NCBI RefSeq assembly: GCF_018446385.1
Contig: NC_056000.1
Coordinates: 34,137,511 to 34,201,510, forward strand
Direction: 5' to 3'
Length of the DNA: 64,000 nucleotides
Origin: Zingiber officinale
Taxonomy: Eukaryota; Streptophyta; Magnoliopsida; Zingiberales; Zingiberaceae
The notes under the pieces are model-generated. The model was given only the letters and a program-made list of their open reading frames with translations. It searched no databases and was not told the DNA's origin. How positions within the stretch are numbered: the stretch's first letter is position 1; each line of letters opens with the position of its first letter. Shown piece by piece: positions 13,301 through 25,989 of this stretch. The translations under genes and the position numbers were made by a program.

Positions 13301-16300
13301 ATCTTTCCCGTTTTGATGTTTGACAATATCTTTAAGTTAGTCTAACCCATATTAGCCCAACTCCAACTTCATCCCATGATCGAAGCATGAATGTGGATTT
13401 CTAATTTAAACCCACATTTTCTCTCACTTTAACACACATAAAAAACTCTTCCCTTTAAGAGTCAATTTTGTCAAAGGAACGCAAAGAAAGTCTCATACCT
13501 TTCATTATATCATATGCTTACTCTTGAGTATATATCGCATGCTCACCCTAAAGTGTTGGGGATCCGATAACCAGCTAGAAGGGGTGTTGGATAGACAGTG
13601 CCCCCAATTCACGGTTCTTCCTACACTTGTTAGTTGCAGAGCGGAATAATACAAAACAAATAAGCTAAACACCAAAAGAAAAACAAACTGTTAACACATC
13701 GATTTACGTGGTTCAGAGATAATTTGCTCCTACTCCATGGTTGTATGTAAGGTGGATGATTCCTGTGATCCTTCGGTGGATCAAGCCCCGAAACTCCGGC
13801 TAGCACGAACTCCTTCTCGATGAGTAAATATCGCACAACCTTGATTAATACACAACACTACAATTACAGCTCAAGGTAGACTACTAATAGGGGTTAACCA
13901 CTTCTATTTCGTCAACCTTAACTAAGCTTCCAAGCCTTGGTTATATAGGCTACAGGTTAGATAACCCTGCCTGCCAATCGATTGGTGAAAGTGTCAGTCG
14001 ACTGCACACTATAGAATTTCAACCGTTACATCCCAACGGCTCGATATCAATTGACTAATGAAAGTACTAGTCGACTGGTGAAAGTACCGGTTGACTGGTA
14101 AAAGTACCAATCGACTGGTGAAAGTACCAATCGATTGCTCTACACTGGTCGAATGAACAGAAATATTATGTTCGCTCCCAGTCAACTACTCAGTCGACTG
14201 ATGAAAGTATCAGTCCACTAAACCAGTCGACTGATGAAAGTATCAGTCAACTGGTACCCCGAGTATAGTCTCTCAGCACTTGGACCCTCACCCTTTCGAC
14301 TCACTCTTGTAGCCTTGACCTCTTGCCTTCAAGCCTACTTCCTTTGGCTCTCGTCCCTCGGATGCATTTAAGCTTGCGGCTTGTCCCAATGTCATTTTTC
14401 CCGTATGCCTCAAAGTCGCTTCCTTCGGCTATTGTCCTTGTTGTGTTGTCCACGGTCCCTCAGATGCTCCATCCTTCATCGAACCTAAAGCCATCAAGCT
14501 GAGTCATATGTGTATCCTGTAAATCTGTACACTTATATACACATATCAAATACAAGGGTAAACCTAACTTAAATCCTTTGCCCAAATTATCAAAACCCAT
14601 GGTCACCCCGGACCATCTTGAGGTAAGATTGCTCTAACATAGAGCACTCATACATCTATAATGAATATTTCCAATCTTCCATTGTTTCTAATGCTCATCC
14701 TTGAGCAGTTACAATGATCTCAACCTTCCATTGTTTCCTTGTCTAGAAAAAAAATAAATCATGTATTTTAAGGAGAAACTCCCTCTCAAAACATGTCCCA
14801 AACTTTTATCGTTACACCAACAATGACTTGGAGTTCTTAAACCTTTAGAAACCCCAAAATTAAAATTTTGAGATTCAAAATTTAACTTTGAAACTAAACC
14901 TCCTCCTAAACTCCAAGTTAGTCCTCTTTAACCATTCCTTTCTTATTTCTATTCAGAAAACTACCCTTAAATACTTATAAATACATTTATTAAGGTTAGC
15001 GATGGTTAACATAACTAAACGAGACTTAATGCACTAAAATCAGACTATTTTAGCCAAAGTCAACATTTTCAATCGATTGAAGTTGGGTTTTAATCGATTG
15101 AAGTTTCCGCAATCGATCAGTTGATCAATTTAGGGGGTGCTTAGTCGATCACTTGATCGATTTCGTGAACTTTTATGCTCGTGGAAATGACCTTTAATTG
15201 ATTGACCAATCGATTCACATATGTGAATCAATTACTTGATCGATCAAAATTTCTAAATTTTCTGATTTTGAATTAAGACTAAATTTTAGAAATTTCTAAA
15301 TAATTCTATGATTTTTTTAAAATCACAAAATTTTATGTAGACATTATTTATATCATATAATTTTAGGAGAAAATAGTTTTCTATGAAAATAACCTCTATT
15401 TTCAAAGATTGACACAAACTTGGAAACCATTGAAAAACTTCAATGCTTTACTATACTTTGTGTTCAACTAATCAATGATGACTCTTATTAAAAAATAGAC
15501 TTCACCAAGATTTTCCAAAGTGATTTTGAAATATTTTTCAAAACATAATTTTCAACCATGTTCCTTGGGCTAAATGTACATGACTTGTAAACCAGCTTTT
15601 CCAATGATTGGACTTCTCATAATCTATTGTTAATATAAAATTGAAACTCAAAAAGATGAACTAAATCAACACCTTGAGTTTTGTTCATCCTCCTAACATC
15701 TTACTTGTATCTAATGTGTTTCAAAAATACATACAAGCCAAGCTTATGGTTCTTGTGAGATGTACAATAGGTTTTCCCTAAAACTAAGGGATCATGCATT
15801 AGACATTTAAACTTTTGATCATCCAACCTATAATGTCAATTGATGTCATTATCCTTAATTACAAGGAGTTTTAAAATAATACATGAAAATAATTATGGCA
15901 TGCATTAATTACATAATTTTTTTCAAAAAAAAAATTATAATGATGTATGCATGACATAACATAGGATATTTTCATAAACATATATGAATACTAAATATGA
16001 TATCATGGAATATGATGGGTACACAATCATGACAATTTTAGCATGAAGGAAATACTTAGATTATCTATCTAAGTATCACTAATTAATTGCTAAATTAAAA
16101 AAGAATAAACCTAAGTTGCTCTTATCCCTTTAAGAAATTATCAAAAATCTCAACTTGACATTTTTTTATTTCTATCTTGATTGTGTCAATTCAGTTAGAT
16201 CCAAATCTTTAAATTTTGAAACATTTTACTTTTTCAAAGAATAAACATTAATCATTCTTGTTCAAGGTGTAGCAAAACCTTTAAAATACCCTAAAGTGTC
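13301..16300. other. Non-coding retroelement-like DNA interrupted by LTR B
   Basis: Outside LTR B (13554-14639) no gene can be supported. An ATCGAT-rich palindrome array occurs at 15065-15245, like those in LTR A and at 58790-59370, so part of this is probably another decayed LTR. The rest is AT-rich with no reading frame above background. Confidence 0.45.
13554..14639 (-). mobile_element. Solo LTR B (CAGTCGACTG-type)
   Basis: A 1086-bp unit starting TGTTAGAGCAATC on the minus strand (14639) and ending GGATCCCCAACA (13554). Its head matches LTR C (TGTTGGAGCAATC at 19462), and its leader closely matches that of LTR C in opposite orientation. Flanking 5-mers are TAAAG (13549-13553) and TAGAG (14640-14644), a target duplication with one mismatch. 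A palindrome array of CAGTCGACTG variants (13975-14255) lies directly upstream of TATATAA (13942-13948). No internal region follows, so this is a solo LTR. Confidence 0.7.
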
Positions 16301-16317
16301 AACTTCGCCAAGTATTA

Positions 16318-16346
16318 AATAATAATAATAATAATAATAATAATAA
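16318..16346. repeat. (AAT)n microsatellite
   Basis: About nine to ten perfect AAT units. Confidence 0.95.
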
Positions 16347-16379
16347 GGACAAGCGCATTCCAACACTATACTCACGCTC

Positions 16380-16780
16380 ATTCCTCCATGTCACCTCTCT
16401 CTTTTCTTTTTCTTTCTTCTTCTTCTCCCATTCTTGCTCTTTTTTGCTTCTCTTCAACAGCAGAAAAAAAAGAAAGATCACAGCAACCCCCTTTTCTTCT
16501 CCAGCACAAGTCCTTCTTCTCCTTCCTCTTCACCAACAAGCAAGAGGAACACGAGCAAAAGCCCCTCCCTTCCCTCTCTCTCTTCTCCCTTGTTTCCTGC
16601 TTCTGGGCAGTAGCCACCGGAGCCCATCAAAGCTCGTCGAAGCCTCCAACGGAGAAGGGAAATGCAACCTAGTTGCTGCTCCCTCCCAACAACAAGTGCA
16701 GGCAACCCTTTCTCCTCTTCTTGCTCTCTTAGTGTTGCGATGGAGCTCATCGGAGCTAACTGAGGTTACCTAACAAAGGA
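16380..16780. other. Pyrimidine-rich segment, no gene supported
   Basis: A CT/TTC-rich block gives open frames on both strands only because of its skewed composition. Translations are Ser/Phe/Leu-rich on one strand and Lys/Glu/Arg-rich on the other, with no domain. It may be a leader or LTR-derived sequence of an unrecognised element. Confidence 0.4.
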
Positions 16781-17052
16781 ATAGTAGCTTTTTTTAGAAA
16801 CCCTTTTTCTTCTTGTCTAACTACCACAACAAATGTAGTCTCTTCTCCCTCATTTGTCTAAGAGCAATACCTCTTCTTTTTCCAGTAGAAAACATCATCT
16901 TCATTGTTGTCCTTTTGTTTTTGTTTTCCAGCCAACAACTACCAATAACAGCCCTTTCAGTGCCTCTAACAGCAGACTCCGTTCCTTAAAGGTATATTTT
17001 ATTTTAATTAATATATGGTTAAAATGGATAAATAATTAGATAGTAATGGTGA

Positions 17053-17162
17053 TCTCTTTTAGGAATGTGAAGTGGTATGAGATAGCAAGATCAAAAATAA
17101 TAATCTGTCTCTTTTAGGAATGTGAAGTGGTATGAGATAGCGAGATCAAAAATAATAATCTA
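17053..17162. repeat. 55-bp tandem duplication
   Basis: Two near-identical 55-bp units beginning TCTCTTTTAGGAATGTGAAG at 17053 and 17108. Confidence 0.9.
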
Positions 17163-18117
17163 CCGACTTCGAGTCATAGATAATGCTTAGATCTTATGTC
17201 ATGATTTTTATTATCATTTGAGTATTTGAGTTATTGTTGTATTATATATGTAGATACGAGTTCGGGTGGAGCACTGTGACTTGCCGGCACTCGAAGTTTT
17301 TGTTGTATATAAGGTGGGTACATCTCTCTTTGACTCTTATATATTTATCCTTGTGCATGAATAAAGAAATAATGAAATTATATATATTTGTATAATTATT
17401 TTCAAAAGGGAATTAAAATAATATTACAAGTAGCGAAATGGGTTAAAATAATAAAATCGTGGAGGGTAAACAATTGATATTAGTTCTTGTTCATATGTGG
17501 GTTCATACTGGGATTAATATAGGAAGAGTTGTTTTAAAAATTAAATAAATATTCTAAATTACTCTTCTGTTGATACTTGTCTTTTTGACTTGCTTGACCT
17601 TCCATATTCTATGCTTTTTGATGTTCTACATGTTGATACTTGTAGTTTTTTATCTGTGAACCCTAGAATGATAAATTAATAGACTTGATACGAAAATGTT
17701 AATTTGATTGATCATTTGATATGAAAAAAGAATAATTATGATAAATGGATAAAATGAAATCCTTAAAGTGAAATAATAAAAATGGTAAATAAAGAATATT
17801 AAAAAGTGAAGACTATGAGTCTAGCTTTATACCAGAGCTTTATATTGGAGTACTAGACCGTCCACATGTTATTGTGGTAGTGCGGTGGCCCATGGTCTAG
17901 AGTAGCTGACCATACACCCGAGACGTGGTGGCGTGATGTAGCACTCAGTTAGTGTTTATTATGTCTTCCACCAGTGAGGGTTGATAGCCTGTACATCATA
18001 TGGCATATGCAACAGTATTATACTTTGAGGAGATTTTTAGCCTATGCATGTCACATTACACTTTGATGATATTAGCTCCAGTGATTCACTTTTTAGTTGA
18101 TTTATCATATTTGGACC

Positions 18118-18120
<3 letters not shown>

Positions 18121-18168
<48 letters not shown>
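18121..18168. repeat. (AT)n microsatellite
   Basis: About 24 uninterrupted AT units. Confidence 0.95.
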
Positions 18169-18169
<1 letters not shown>

Positions 18170-18642
18170 ATATTACCATGGATGACTTGTTTACGGGTTG
18201 ATTAAATAATAAGACTAGAGAATTAATTTTAGTTGATGATAAAATGAAGATTCTAAATTCTAATATAAAAATATTACATGATTATAGATGATGATAACTT
18301 AAGATGATTATATATAAATGAAGAACTTTAAGAATAACTTAAAGTTGTAATAAAAGATTGTGATTTACTCTACTTCTTTAACTTTTTAAACAAGATTAAA
18401 TTCATGTGCATCTTTCCTAATTACCCACTTAGCCATTTGACTTACTTTCTGCATTCCTTGGCCTGTAGGTTTGCGGGCGTAGGGATTCTTTTGATATTAT
18501 ATTGGTCTCGGCTTTACATAGAGTTGCTTAGAGATCTTGACATACTCATTCCTGGTTTGTTTGTTTTTAATTTTGTTTTGTTGTATTATGCTTTGTTTCA
18601 TGTGTCGTCTTACTTGTACAGTTTTGTTGTCTACGAAAAAGA

Positions 18643-18644
<2 letters not shown>

Positions 18645-18701
<57 letters not shown>
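18645..18701. repeat. (AT)n microsatellite
   Basis: About 28 uninterrupted AT units. Confidence 0.95.
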
Positions 18702-18703
<2 letters not shown>

Positions 18704-18999
18704 CCTATCCGAAAGAGTGCAAGTGGAAAGTTGGGATGTGGCGACTTATCTGACTGGATGTGGACTCTGCTCCACTCTACAAAACAAATGATGTCAATGC
18801 CGAGCCAGGGAAGGAGTCCCCGGCGTTGGTCTTCTGACGCTCAAGTCAGTCACCGGAATGTGGAGAAGAAGTGAAACAGTAGAATTATGCGCAAAAATAG
18901 TAAATCACACATACCTCTGTAGGTGATGGACCCCTTTTATATAGAGTCCTGGTGGGCGACGTGCACGCTCCTCGAGATATGGGCATGTTCTTCGATATA

Positions 19000-19095
19000 T
19001 TCATGGTCATATTCTCGAATATGTTCATGGTCATGTTCTCCAACATGTTCATGGCCACATTGTCCAATATGTTCATGGTCACGTCCTCCACTATG
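19000..19095. repeat. 24-bp minisatellite, 4 units
   Basis: Units of the form TTCATGGTCATGTTCTCCAA plus CATG, period 24 bp with scattered substitutions. Because 24 is divisible by three, an 8-residue repeat appears in translation, but no gene can be supported. Confidence 0.85.
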
Positions 19096-19461
19096 TCCTA
19101 TGAAGGGATGCCGAGCAGATCAGCCGCTCGGCTAGGACTATGCTCTGTCCACTTCAATTGCTCTTTCGTGCGGTGTCTGTGTAGTAACCTGCCTTCCTCC
19201 GTTTAGACAAACTATCTGGTCTCCCTCAGCATCTTGATAATATGACTTCAGCGTTTGCCTATGATATTCTCCCGAGTCGGAAGGATTGTCCGCTTGGACA
19301 TATCTCCCGCTAATCGAGCCCTACTTGCCCTGACTGATAGTTACATTTATCCTCCATTCGACCTTTGACATTTGGGCGTTGACCATCTTGACTTTGACCT
19401 CCACCCTGGTGGTTGACCTCCTACCAGGTGGGCCTCCTCCTATCTCTGCAACACACAAGCC

Positions 19462-20518
19462 TGTTGGAGCAATCTAGGTGCCCTAGGTTTTGATGTTTGG
19501 ATAAAGGTTTAAGTTAGATTTATTGTTGTATTTGATATGCATTGTGAGTGTGTAGGATACAAGTACAACGAGAAAAATCCAAGTGTGATCTTGGCAAAGG
19601 AGAAAAGTTCAAGGATGAGTCTTGGCGGTGTAAGTCCAAATATGTACTCTTGGCAATGTAAGTCCAAGTATGACTTGGCAATGGATGAAGTCTCGGAGGT
19701 GAGGAGCCTCTTGGCAAAGGAAGACCCGACAACAAGGACAAGGTCGAAGGAAGCTCCAGAAGGCAAGACGTGAAGGATGGAGAGACATCCGAGGGACGCG
19801 AGGCTGATGGAGAAGACTAGAAGGCTAGGTATAGGTTAGTCAAGCAAGGACGAGTGTTGAGTGATTGTACTCAGGGTAAAATCTTAAGGTTTTAGGATTT
19901 ACTATAGCAGTACTGTAGCGACACTACAACAGTACCGTAGCAACACTGCAGCAGTACTGTAGCGACACTATAGTAGTACTGTAGTGACACTGTAGTAGTC
20001 GACTGGTATACTATAATAGTCGACTGGTACACTGCACCAGTCGACTGGTAGCGAAAAAATAACTTAGTGTTTTCCTCTCGAGCTCTATTTAATAGAGTTC
20101 GGGGTGCTTGGGCATAGTTGACGAAATAGAGGTGGTTAATCCCTATTAGTAGTCTTCCAAAGCCTCCAAACTCTTATTGTGATCTAAGAGTGTTTGGATC
20201 AAGGTTGTGCTGAGGTTTCTTCATCGAGAAGGAGGTTTGAGCTAGCCGGAGTTTTCCGGGGATTCATCCACCAACGGATGGGGATCGTCCACCTTACGGA
20301 CAACAATGGAGTAGGAGCCCTAATCTCCGAATCATATAAACGCCTTGTGTTACAGTTTATTTTGGTTTATTGTCTTTCCTTATTGTTTATAGGGTTTAGC
20401 TTTCTTCTTGTTAGTTTGTATTTTATTTTCCGCTGTGTACTAACAAGTGTAGGTAGTGACAATTTGGATGAGACGCTATTCACCCCCCCCCCCTTTTAGC
20501 GGCGTCAAGGTCCCAACA
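19462..20518 (+). mobile_element. LTR C (CAGTCGACTG-type), inserted in gypsy-like DNA
   Basis: Starts TGTTGGAGCAATC and ends GGTCCCAACA, 1057 bp, with terminal inverted repeat TGTTGG/CCAACA. It contains a tandem run based on GTAGCGACACT and CAGTACT (19895-20000), then three CAGTCGACTG-like palindromes (19985-20050), then a TATA-like CTATTTAATA (20085-20094), and a leader shared with LTR B. A C-tract near the 3' end (20481-20493) is usual for this LTR style. Flanking sequence on both sides appears to belong to one gypsy-like element, which suggests insertion into it. The flanking 5-mers do not match. Confidence 0.6.
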
Positions 20519-21065
20519 CTCCCCTTCAAGTCTAGTCGAAGGAGACTGCAAGTCCGACTGACTGGACAAGATGTGTTTTCGTCGACCCTGAGATCGGATT
20601 GGCTCATATGCTCAAGTTTCTAATCGGCGCACGTGTGCACGCTGTTCGGCCTTATTTTGCTGGACTGGGTCTGTCATTGTCACTCGACTCAAGCTTTTGC
20701 AGTAAAATGTGCTTCGGCCGTTTGTCTGTATGATAATCGCTTATTCGTGCCCGATCGGGACAACAGGTGCTTATACTTGGAGGCAATTTTCTTCTCCTTT
20801 CTCCTCGCGCTCCTTGATCGAGCGCCCTGGCATCATCCAAATTTCTTAAAGGTCGTGCACATCTTTGCTCATTATGGCCGAGCACGTGGGCATACCTTTT
20901 AATTAAACCTCATTAATGTCGTCCGGTGACTGAGCGCCATGTGTCCCCTTTCTGCCACCACACGTTTGACATGATAGGTGGATATCCGCTGATGACATGA
21001 CAGGCGGCCTTTCAAATTTAACGGTTGGATTTTCTTCTAGATTTTTGTAAATCTAGATCGAATGG
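20519..21065 (+). mobile_element. Untranslated leader of gypsy-like element
   Basis: GC-rich sequence without a gene that leads into the gypsy ORF1 remnant at 21066. It probably continues sequence found before LTR C (18880-19461). No primer binding site was recognised. Confidence 0.35.
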
Positions 21066-23560
21066 TTGAAGTCGATCGACTACGGGGTTTATAAACCTCA
21101 CGTGCATCACCGTCTTCCTCATTTCGCGTCTCTTCATCTTCGAGCTTCTCGGCGACACTTTGCTTACTTTTTCTCTCTGGTGATCCTTCCCGTAAGCCTC
21201 CTCACCTTTTCAATCAAATCTTTTCGTTATTCTTCGTCAACCTCTTTGTTTCCGATGGCAAGCTCCTCACAACCTCCTGTTGTCGTCCCTAGGCTCTGGT
21301 ACACGTTCATCGAGTCTAGGTTTGACAAATGCGACACTGAGAGTTTGAGAGCTGCTTATAAGATTCCATCTGACTATCAAATCATTATTCCCTCTGCTTC
21401 CGACCGACCGCATGAACCACCGACGGGTTGTTTATGCTTTTTAGGGATTAATTCACTGTTGGTCTACGGTTTCCTGTCCACCCCTTCTTTTCCGCAGTCT
21501 GTAAATATTGTCCTATTTCTCTCCACCAATTAATCTGAAACTCCTTTAGGTTGTTGTGCGGGGTCATCGTCCTATTCAGCCTACACGACATTCCTTCGAC
21601 TCTTCGGTTCTTCCACTACTTCTGTTATCCTAAATTGTCCGAATCAGGGACCTTTCTATTCCAAGTCTGAGTGAGCTTGGTCTTCTTTGATAAGATGTCG
21701 TCCTCCAATAAATATTAGAAGGACTACTATTTTTTCGTTCACTTTCCCGAGCAGCTAGATTTCCCAACCAGCTAGCAGCTTGAAGTGGCGAACCCCTCGG
21801 CGCTCAAAAAGTACAAGAGCCGATCGGATTACCTCCATGCAGTCTCGAGTTTGGCTAGCCAAAAGTACCATATTCACAAGTTGTTGCTGGAGGGTGTCCT
21901 TTATGTATTTGGCCTGAGCCTGATCCACACGAAGCTCCCGACCAGTCTAGGTATGTTCTTTCTTCTCCCAAACTTTGAATCTAACTAATTTTTCTTTTTC
22001 TTTTGCAGCTCGAATCATGTTGCGTGTCCGTTTGGCTAGCAAATGCAAGCTCGCATACGTAGAGATAAATATTGTGGGTATAGCTGAGCTGGAGAGCCGA
22101 GGTTTACAGCCGGTCGGCTCCCAAGAGGGTCCGCTTGGTGAAGCGTCGTTGCAGGTGAGCGAAGGAGGAGCTAGCCAGACGGCTGGCAGTGGGGCAACCG
22201 GTACAGCAGGTCTCCCACGAGAGCAGTCACCGACACTTCCAATCGACACCGTACCACCTCAGAGTCGGCCTCTTCTGGGGAACCTTTGATAAGCAGGAAG
22301 AGGCATCGCGCGGAAGTTGCCTCCCAATCCGTTACTTCTGTTATGCATACCCCAACGCGAGCCAGCTCACCCCGGACAAGCGATGGTCGTCCCCCATACT
22401 TTGATTTCATCCAATCAGATGCATTCCTTGTCCACTTTGCCACAAGAAACCATCTGCATGCCACAAGGAACAATCCATCTGCATGCCACAAGGAACCAGC
22501 GACCCAGAAATCACGTATCTGACCAGTACAAGCGTCTCAGTAGGCCAGCAGAGCGACCTCCGCCTCGTCTGGCCCGAGCGGCTAACATCACATAATAGCA
22601 GTTATTCATCTGTCGGCAGATGAGTGGCGTGACTCCAACGACACCACATCCCGGACCCCCAAACACTAAATAATTGTTCAAGGGCTGCTCGCCTAGATGT
22701 GAGCCGACGCCCAGGCTCATGCTGCGGTCATGCCTCTCGGGACTCTCGCCAACAGTTATACCCAAATGTCCACTATGATAAGTATCTCTCGTGTGTACCT
22801 ATTTATTTCCATTCAGCCTTCATAGATTCCTGGTGTATTATAGTATTAGGTAGAGAGGCTGGCCATGTGTCAAAGGCTTGCCTACTTGGAGCATGAAGTC
22901 CAGCAACTGCATGCTCCGAACGACCAATCATCATCTTCTCAAGCGCAACTGGAAAAGATGAGCGCTGAGATGGCTCAATTAAGAGCCGATCTGAATAAAA
23001 GCTATGAGCAGTTCGAGGCAGAGAAGGGAAAAAGCACTGAGCAGGCCACTCAATTGGCTCGGTTCACTAAATAAGCCAGCTCCTTCGAGTCCAAGATCAA
23101 CTTGGCTAACACCAAGAAGCTCCGGGCCATTGAAGACTTGGAGATTAAAAATAAGGAGTTTCGGGTGTTGGCTCAGAAACTCAAGGATACAGAGGCGTCT
23201 CTTAACGTTGAGCAGGAGAGTCGGTCGGTCGAATGCTCCGCCGCGAAGACCTAGCTTGACGCCAAAGATACAGAGTTGGCCTAGTTGAAGGTAGACCTGA
23301 AAGCCTCTCGAGCGGCCCTAGAGACGATCAGGGGGTCGAGTCTAGCATATTCAAGCTCATGAAGGGGGCCTACATCAGCTCGAACGTCTTTAATGACAAG
23401 GTCGCCGATTGGGCACTCCGTCTTTTCAACCTTGCCATCGATGGGATGCTCGACCAACTAAAGGATGGTGGCTACATCCAACCGCTCTGACAAATAAGGT
23501 CATCAGCCAAGACAAGCTGATCGAGTCGCTGCCCGATGATGTTTTGGATTATCTTGAGTG
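21066..23560 (+). pseudogene. Gypsy (Tat-like) ORF1 remnant with coiled coil
   Basis: The first open stretch (21066-21533) contains a domain resembling the plant 'putative gypsy type transposon' family (PF04195), with signatures LRAAYKIPSDY and DRPHEPPTGC. Around 22865-23300 the frame becomes heptad-rich (LEKMSAEMAQLRADL), a coiled coil usual near the end of this ORF. Stops and frame changes separate the pieces, so no intact product is possible. The same type of ORF is found on the minus strand at 53330-55437. Confidence 0.6.
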
Positions 23561-23875
23561 AGCCTGCTAGTGCGAATACTGCCTCATTTTGTATTGCTCT
23601 CCATGCACTTGTAAGGATTTTTCCAAGTGTTAATGCGTAATCGCCCGTTCGGCGAGTTTTTCTTGTTTGTTTCTCCCCATGTCATCGTTCGACATTTTCT
23701 CTCTAGTTTGACTTGCAAGTGTGTCTTTTTCGATCGACGACGGGCTACTCACTCTCACAGCTGCTCGATCAATTTAGGCTTGCCAAAAGGCCACCTTATT
23801 TTGAAAACTGTTGCTTTTGAGCGGCGCATTTTCCTAGTCGGCCATTTTCGTTGATACTATTTTCATCGAAGTCCC

Positions 23876-24355
23876 GAGTTTAGGATCGCTGCTCAACCAT
23901 TGATGAAGACAGGGATTTAAGGTCGCCGCTTGACCGTTGATGAAGACCAGGGTTTAAGGTCTCCACTCCACCATTAATGAATACCAGGGTTTAAGGTCGT
24001 CACTCGACCATTGATTAGGACTAGGGTTTAAGGTCGTCGTTCGACCTTTTAATAGCGTAGACATGGGTTTAAGGTCGCCGCTTGACCATTGATGACGACT
24101 AAGATTTAAGGTGTCGCTTGACCGTTAATGAAGACTAGGGTTTAAGGTTGTCACTCGATCATTTAACGACGTAGGCATGAGTTTAAGGTCACCGCTCGAC
24201 CGTTGATGAAGACCAGGGTTTAAGGTCGCCACTCGACCGTTTAATGGTTTAGACATGAGTTTAAGGTCGCCGCTCGACCGTTGATGAATACTAGGGTTTA
24301 AGGTCACCGCTCGACCATTGATGATGACTAAGGTTTAAAGTCGTCACTCGAATTT
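23876..24355. repeat. ~37-46-bp minisatellite
   Basis: Roughly eleven degenerate units with the core GTTTAAGGTCGCCGCTCGAC followed by CGTTGATGAAGAC. It lies between the gypsy ORF1 remnant and the inverted integrase piece. The AGGGTTTA phrases come from the unit and are not a telomere array. Confidence 0.85.
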
Positions 24356-24699
24356 TAACTCGAGCGATCGGAACAGGAGTCTGGAATATTTTGTATTTTC
24401 CATTCATAGTTTTCCTGCATTCACAAGGCACACTTATGCAGCTACATTGGGGTTCATTCATGCACCTCACCCGGCTCTATAAGGTTGGAGACGATTCGTG
24501 CTCCATGACCGCTTGAGTTGTCTCCCATCTCCATCCTCCAAGTAGTAGGCTCCCGATCGGAGTTTTTTGCATGACTTGAAGGGGCCTCCCAATGGAACTT
24601 CGAGCTTGATGACGTTTCTAACCGGCCTTATTCTCTTCACATCAGATCACTGACTTGGAAGGATCTTGGGATCACCCTTCGATTGTAGTTCTGCCTCAT

Positions 24700-25740
24700 T
24701 TGCTGCCGGTATGCCATTAGTCGAATGGCAGCCTTATCCCGCACCTCATCCACCAAGTCAAACTCTATTAGTCTCCGCTTGGCGTTCCCCTTGTCATAGT
24801 GATGCACCTAGACGGACTTCACTCCCACTTCCACGGGGACCAATGCTTCACCTCCATACACCAGCTGGAATGGTATTACGTTGGTCGCCTCTTTTAGAGT
24901 CGTACGAAGTGCCCATAAGACACTCGAGAGCTCATCGACCCAACTTCCTCTTGTGTGGTCTAGCCAAGCCCGTAGACCCCTGAGGATCTCTCGATTTGTG
25001 ACTTTCGCTTGACCGTTGTTTTGGGGGTAATTCACTGAAGTGAAGGTCTGCTAGATGTCATAGTCGTCACACCACTCCCTGAGCTTCTGATCGACGAATT
25101 GCCTCTCGTTATCAGAGACGAGCCGGTGGGGGATGCCGAACTGACACAATATGTTCTACCAAATGAATTTGATGACCATATGTTCACTTATATTTGCCAA
25201 CGGCTCGGCCTCCACCCACTTTGAGAAGTAGTCTACCGCAATGAGCAGAAACCTCCGCTGATCAGTCGCCATGGGAAACGGTTTTATGATGCTCATGCCC
25301 CATTGGTCGAACGGGCAAGATACCGTGGATTCCTTCATCTCCTTAGTCGATCAGCGTGGGATGCTGTGATACTTTTGGTAGGATAAACAGTCGGCTACTA
25401 TCCGAGCGACATCCGTTTGGAGAGTGGGCCAAAAATACCTGGCTAGGAGAATCTTTCGAGCCAATGAACGACCACTTGGATGACTTCCGCAGGAGCCTTG
25501 GTGCACTTCTTGGAGGATGTACTATATATCTTCTAACCCAATGCACTTGAGCAGGGGGTTTGGAGAAGACTCGCTTATATAGCTGGTCTCTGATCAAGGT
25601 GAACCGTTCGACCCTCTTTTTCAATTGGTGGGCCTCTTCTGCACCCAGGAACTCATGGAAGGAGAGTTCTTCTGATCACTCATTCGGAGGTTGCCACGGG
25701 ACTTTGAACATCTTCAGAAGAAGGCCACGGAGTACATTAA
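24700..25740 (-). pseudogene. Ty3/gypsy integrase fragment, inverted
   Basis: Minus-strand pieces match a gypsy integrase: zinc-binding-region remnant (25624-25343, frameshifted), catalytic core with VDYFSKWVEAEPL near 25215, second aspartate in VSDNERQF near 25120, and the NGQAKVTNRE block near 25000. In the DDE family the residue after NGQA is the catalytic Glu; here the codon at 25003-25005 is AAA (Lys). Stops interrupt it after position 25156. It points opposite to the protease-RT piece, implying an inversion or a second element. Non-functional. Confidence 0.75.
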
Positions 25741-25989
25741 CGTGGAAGAAGCCCAAGCGATAAGAAAAAGGGAGATGCCCGCCGAGCCAACAAACACATC
25801 TGAGTGGAGGTTGCTGAGCAACCATCAACCTCCGTAGGGGCCTTGATCAGGTGGAACCCAATCCCTCCAAGAGTCGAGGACACATGTCGTACAACATGCG
25901 ACGGATGGTCGCCCGAATGCCGCAAAAGGCAAGGTATGGGTGCCACTCTTTTGCTCCTTCCACCAGTCGACAACACACAACACACGAGA

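Larger units (their letters stand above)
17163..19460. other. Non-coding, probably retroelement-derived
   Basis: No conserved protein is visible. Two (AT)n microsatellites lie at about 18121-18168 and 18645-18701. From about 18880 the sequence becomes GC-rich and resembles untranslated or LTR sequence of the gypsy element that continues after LTR C at 20519. Reading frames across the AT repeats are artefacts. Confidence 0.4.

Noticed and set aside
16378-16773. Overlapping 80-110 aa frames on both strands
   Set aside because: Composition is dictated by a CT/GA-skewed tract; no motif, splice support or start context.
18404-18874. 156-aa frame with an IYIYIYIY stretch
   Set aside because: It runs through an (AT)n microsatellite and joins unrelated flanks.
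19457-20523. A target-site duplication for LTR C
   Set aside because: Flanking 5-mers AAGCC and CTCCC do not match; borders rest on the TGTTGG/CCAACA ends only.
23876-24355. AGGGTTTA phrases suggesting interstitial telomere repeats
   Set aside because: They recur only once per ~40-bp unit and are always followed by AGGTCGYC; the period and context are those of a gypsy-linked minisatellite.
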